From positions 24,355,278 through 24,419,277 of the forward strand of contig NC_092289.1 in assembly GCF_036320965.1 (NCBI RefSeq): a stretch of DNA of 64,000 bases, in the 5' to 3' direction. The position numbers and the translations under genes are program-made. Positions 60,014 to 64,000 of this stretch are shown here, piece after piece; position 1 is the first letter of the stretch, and every line of letters starts with the position of its first letter. The notes under the pieces were generated by a model that saw only the letters and a list, made by a program, of their open reading frames with translations, was not told the DNA's origin and searched no databases. Source of the DNA: Panulirus ornatus (lineage: Eukaryota > Arthropoda > Malacostraca > Decapoda > Palinuridae).

Positions 60014-60402
60014 AATGTGTACTTTTTCCTTTGTTAGTTTGTTGACAGTGGTCAGATTGCCATGCAGTTCTTGTTGTTGGTTTGTGACGGGTCTGTCTGT
60101 TCGTTCTAGTGTGTCGTTAACGTAGTAGTTATCATTAATGTGTGGCTCAGTTTGCGAGGCGCTGCTGACAGTCATCATGGAAGTTCACAAAGGTTGATCG
60201 TCCGGCTACTGACGTCACGAAATCGTCTTTTTCTCTATCAAGAATATTTTTAAAACATCGATGCAGCTCACCTCAGAGCTGCTCCATTCCGCTCCTCACT
60301 TTGGCAGTTTTGTGAGAGAAAAAAGTTCTTGAAGTGAAAGCAATTGGTCCGTGCGGTAGGCCAGTAACGTACGTGAGCCGAAAGTCAACATGACACACCG
60401 AG

Positions 60403-60403
<1 letters not shown>
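60014..60403. other. No gene recognised
   Basis: Unique sequence, nothing identified. Unlike most (AT)n tracts to the left, the neighbouring tract has no LINE tail attached. Confidence 0.5.

Positions 60404-60458
<55 letters not shown>
60404..60458. repeat. (CA)n microsatellite
   Basis: About 27 CA dinucleotides. Confidence 0.96.
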
Positions 60459-60459
<1 letters not shown>

Positions 60460-62098
60460 TGTATATGTGATGTGTTTACAAATCCCTCCAATCCCAGTTC
60501 GTTCACAGCACTATATTATGGTTGAGCAGGTGTGTACCATAGTACGCCTTGTTTAGTGGCGAGTGTGGGTCAGTATATGTGACCAATGTTAACAGGAGAG
60601 AATGAACGAAAAGAGAAAACAGGAGGAGGCGTGAGGAGGCAGTCTTTAGCCTGGGCCGAGCCCTTAAAGTAAGGCAACCAGGCCGAGGGACGTGTAACAG
60701 GTCCGCCAAGAAAACTTTTCCATTACAGCCTCCATAAAACACGGCCGAGCCCGCCACCTGCCTCACCGTCTCCTGGTGTTGCCCTTCTACCAGCTGGCTG
60801 CTGCACCAGGTGGCAACTGCGCCATACGTCCACTTCATTAGTTAGCCAGTTCGACAGGTAGCCACCCACCCAGGTGCCCACTTCAAGAGATGCTCACATT
60901 ACCAGGTAACCTGATCATCTAGGCCGCCATTTCATCAAGTAATAATGCAATTTACCAGTTAGCCAAGTTACTACCTTACTTACCATGGCATCAGGCATAC
61001 CGGCTGTCATCCAGGTAGTTCCAGTTCACTAACCAGCGAGCAAACCACCTCACAAGGCTACCAGTTCTCTTGCCGGGTAGTCACAGCCGTCAGTGGAATG
61101 TGACGAGGGAGTAGGCATGTGGCGGAGGAAGAGGTTCAGGGAGTGACGCGAGACAAGGGCGACGTTAGTGATGGTGGAGGAGAGATGTGGAGGGGTGTGA
61201 TGGTGGAGGAGAGATGTGGAGTGGTGACGCTAGTGATGGTGGAGGACAGAGAGAGTGGCCCCGAGCCTGCACCACCTCTGTATGACATGATAGTAAAGAC
61301 TAATACAGAGTGTGACGTAATGATGTAGATAGTTTACTGAGTGTGAGCACTGGTGACCATACCAGTATGTTTGAGTCACTTGGTATTTGTTTGCATTACT
61401 CTGGCTAACACAACATGGGCGATGCAGAGAAGTTCCACAAAGTACGTGTGTTGGTCTACTGGTAGACAGAATATCTAGAAACGTTTGTCAGAGAAAGTTC
61501 ATGTCTTCTTACCAAGAATAAGTTTTGATTAGAATTTCGGATGATCATTTTACCCCTCACGATAGATTCAGAAGATTTAATTTGTCACATGATGATAGCC
61601 TAGAGAGCTGTATGCCGTAGCCTGACCAGTGGTGATAACCCAGGCATAGCTGGGGAGGGGCATCTGCCGGAGCCTCACCACTGGGGAAGTGCACCAAAGA
61701 AAAAAGAGAAAGGGAACCTTTCATTGCTGTTTATGTTGCCTGCATAGCGTTCGTTTTTTGCGCTACAAGACAAACAGGGCCTCAGTAATGAGCTTGGTGG
61801 AAGACGTAAGAAAATTTACTCTCGTTGTTGGCATAAATATGCCAATATTTGAGTCTGTAGTCAGGGCGTGGACTTACTGGCGTTGAAACATACACTGTTG
61901 TAACGCCAGGTGTGGTGAGGGTGGGAGGGAGGGCAGGGATATAAGACAGAAATTCTACCAAGAGCTGAATGAGATGCAGCACTTGATAGCAACAGTGTTA
62001 CGCGTGAAGTATAAACACTACCAAAATATTCATTCTTAGGGAAATTTCGAATTACGTATTAGATTTTTTGGTCGTTTCAGGAGAAGGAGACTATTTGG
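60459..62098. other. No gene recognised; decayed repeats 60835-61075 and 61115-61245
   Basis: From 60835 phrases such as ACCAGGTAGCCAC and GTTCACTAACCAG recur at about 25-30 bp with heavy divergence. At 61155-61245 the motif GATGGTGGAGGAGAGATGTG recurs three times. No exon was recognised. Confidence 0.5.
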
Positions 62099-62150
62099 CT
62101 TTTTCTTCTTCTTCTTCTTCTTCTTCTTCTTCTTCTTCTTCTTCTTCTTC
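62099..62150. repeat. (CTT)n microsatellite
   Basis: About 17 CTT trinucleotides. Confidence 0.96.
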
Positions 62151-62939
62151 CGTCAGGAAGTCTATTTTCATCATATACAACTGTACTATCGTTTGGAACA
62201 GTACTTCCACTTGCACTAGGCAAGTTCTGATCATCGTTTTGGAAGGACTTACGTACCCACGGTCAGTTGTTAACATATAACAAATCATTATTTGTTGTTT
62301 GTAAACCGACACAGTGAAGCAGACTTCGCTGCTAGACGCTTTCACTCTTGTGTACATCATTACAAATTGTACTTAATAGCACTCAGTTGCACAGGTCTTG
62401 CTGTACGTAAAGTTGTATGTCTTCAAACTCTGATATTTTACATATCAGTCAATTGTCTGTGTGGGAGTTGTGAGGAAGAAGTAGTGCTCTGCGAATGATT
62501 TCAGTAAAGAACGTAATTTAAACTTATCAAAAATTTTACGTAATGTACAAAAGTTTTATAATACTTACTGTAAACAGGACCTCAAAAGATTTCACAATAT
62601 GATTTTCATGCAAAACATGTAGGAATGAATTATGTTTGAAAAATAACTATACTTCAGAACATTATAATCTGATACATTGCTTGTAAGTCACTATAAGATG
62701 ATAGTACAGCCGCGCCACGAAAACACTTTTTCCGAAATTAGTAAGACACAAAGTCTGGGAAAGCTCTGCTTAATGTACTGAAGATATGTAATAAAGTAGT
62801 GACCTGGATGACTGGTAGATGGGGAGTGGGAGCTGGCACTGGTAGGGAGACGTCCGCCACACTCTGGTGTTTGTAGTGGAGTTGGTGCCATACTCGGCCC
62901 CTCCAGTACACCAGATATGACTGGTCGTTCTCACCTTTA
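62151..62939. other. No gene recognised
   Basis: AT-rich unique sequence, nothing identified. Confidence 0.5.
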
Positions 62940-63130
62940 ATGCGGCCACCAAAATTTTATTCGACAATTAGGCCACACCATCGCTGGCCAGGACAACCAA
63001 TGGCCTATACCACCGCTGCTCAGCATTACCAGTGGGCCACACCATTGCTATCCAGCTGTAGCAGTGGGCTACTTACCGCTGGCCAGCGTTACCAATGGGC
63101 TTCACTACACCTTGCCACTCCAGCACGAGA
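62940..63130. repeat. Decayed tandem repeat of about 33 bp
   Basis: GGGCCACACCATCGCTGGCC / CAGCATTACCAGTGG phrases recur five times with many substitutions. Confidence 0.6.
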
Positions 63131-63299
63131 GCTGTTGGCTGCGTCACACCAACCAGTGGCTTGCTGTCCATTTTCTGTTGTCATACTTGCATCTGTGTCA
63201 TGCCAAACTACTTCTAACAGGTTCGTAAATTCTTCACTGAACTGAAGGCTAAAGATTTTTTAAGAAGAAATGGTAGACAAAAAATTACGACCCAGCAAA

Positions 63300-63392
63300 G
63301 CACGAGAGATGGAGGGGCGTCCTGCTGTCGTGGACTATGAGGCGGCTATCAAGTATGCGCCTCAGATTCACGTAAATATCATGCCAGAAGGA
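63300..63392 (+). CDS. Very weak candidate coding segment, unrecognised
   Basis: A short plus frame reads AREMEGRPAVVDYEAAIKYA then PQIHVNIMPEG and a stop. The composition is protein-like, but there is no clear 3' splice site upstream and no recognisable domain. The next 130 bp are GC- and CpG-rich. It could be the last exon of something or chance. Confidence 0.12.
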
Positions 63393-63525
63393 TGAATATT
63401 CCGTCCCTGTGGCTCGCCCAGGGCGGGACGTGGGCAGGGGAGGGTACATAGGCACCGCCATCAACCGTACGAAAACGGGAATCGATGCGTTTGGTGAGCG
63501 ATAGGACCCGCCTCAGGTAGGAACG

Positions 63526-63542
63526 GCGGTGTGTGTGTGTGT

Positions 63543-63583
<41 letters not shown>
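63526..63583. repeat. (GT)n microsatellite
   Basis: About 27 GT dinucleotides with one TATG interruption. Confidence 0.96.
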
Positions 63584-63585
<2 letters not shown>

Positions 63586-64000
63586 GCTAACCCACCCACA
63601 CCTGTCTAAGGCAAGGTTGTGTGTGTGTGGGGGGGGGGGGGGGGGGGTTGAAGTAGGTTAGGTTACTTTATGCCACCAACGTCCTCCAGGGACAGACAGG
63701 CGACAGAGGAGATAGCAAGGACGCAAGAAACAGACAGGTAAATAGCTAAGCAGGCGGACGAAAGTTCTCATTCTGTGCAACGAATTTCTTGTGATAATGT
63801 CACCCAGGTTATGTTGGTACGTTATGGTCTTATGATGGTGCTGTGTTAATGTTATGGTCTTGTGATGGCGTTATGGTGTATTGGGGGAATGGTCTTTCTT
63901 AGAGCTGGGTTGCCCTAAGGCAAGTATGCAAGAAGGAAAGGTTTGAGTCTATATGTAGAGACGACATAGGCGAGGTAGGATCACAGTTAACCCAGAGGCA
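63584..64000. other. No gene recognised; poly(G) present
   Basis: A G-run of about 19 lies at 63629-63647, followed by a short TTATGGTC-type repeat near 63820-63880. Nothing else was identified. Confidence 0.5.

Overview
This 64 kb window looks like nuclear DNA from an arthropod, most probably a decapod (malacostracan) crustacean. The reasons are: (i) a 160-bp interstitial tract of CCTAA/TTAGG, the arthropod telomere pentamer; (ii) several dispersed elements ending in a CTCGCTAACGCGGGA-type box followed by a long (AT)n tract, which I recognise as common in decapod genomes; (iii) very heavy micro- and minisatellite loading; and (iv) almost no protein-coding sequence. There is no bacterial-style gene organisation, operon, CRISPR array, phage or rRNA locus. 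The species assignment is inference.

Coding content is sparse. The one good candidate is a GC-rich exon at 15159-15591 (+). It encodes a 144-residue Ser/Pro/Arg-rich N-terminus and stops at a textbook 5' splice site (G|GTGAGT) in phase 1. A plausible 3' splice site at 15001 and two small upstream ORFs suggest it is the first coding exon of a gene whose remaining exons I cannot find here. Four weaker coding-like pieces (9264-9491 minus, 34492-34607 plus, 38799-38915 minus, 63300-63392 plus) are listed at low confidence. I do not recognise the product of any of them.

Layout. 1-15 kb: mostly featureless intergenic or intronic sequence with decayed repeats, a tRNA-derived SINE-like head (about 9.96-10.04 kb) and a CpG-rich patch (8.18-8.69 kb). 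15-15.6 kb: the candidate exon. 15.6-26 kb: presumed intron or intergenic DNA with large minisatellites (30-bp array 21.17-21.91 kb; 39-bp array 22.71-23.40 kb directly followed by a 13-bp array). 26.9-35.5 kb: a transposon-rich block with internally deleted and 5'-truncated copies of one non-LTR retrotransposon (LINE), including a broken reverse transcriptase at 29.44-30.33 kb, plus copies of a short non-autonomous element, both tied to (AT)n tracts, and the telomere-like tract. 33-47 kb: a run of independent minisatellites with units of 17-52 bp. 48.4-49.9 kb: a 43-copy 35-bp satellite with visible higher-order structure. 50.65-51.07 kb: a 30-bp array. 53.7-57.2 kb: a 199-bp (CA)n tract, a perfect 46-bp inverted repeat pair 2.2 kb apart, and an inverted LINE tail. 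57.2-64 kb: mostly featureless, with microsatellites.

The genes do not form a pathway or system here. The notable biology is repeat biology: the shared tail box linked to (AT)n growth, the satellite higher-order repeats and the unexplained inverted repeat pair. Many long open frames in the window are by-products of tandem repeats and are not annotated as genes. I found no convincing new functional system.
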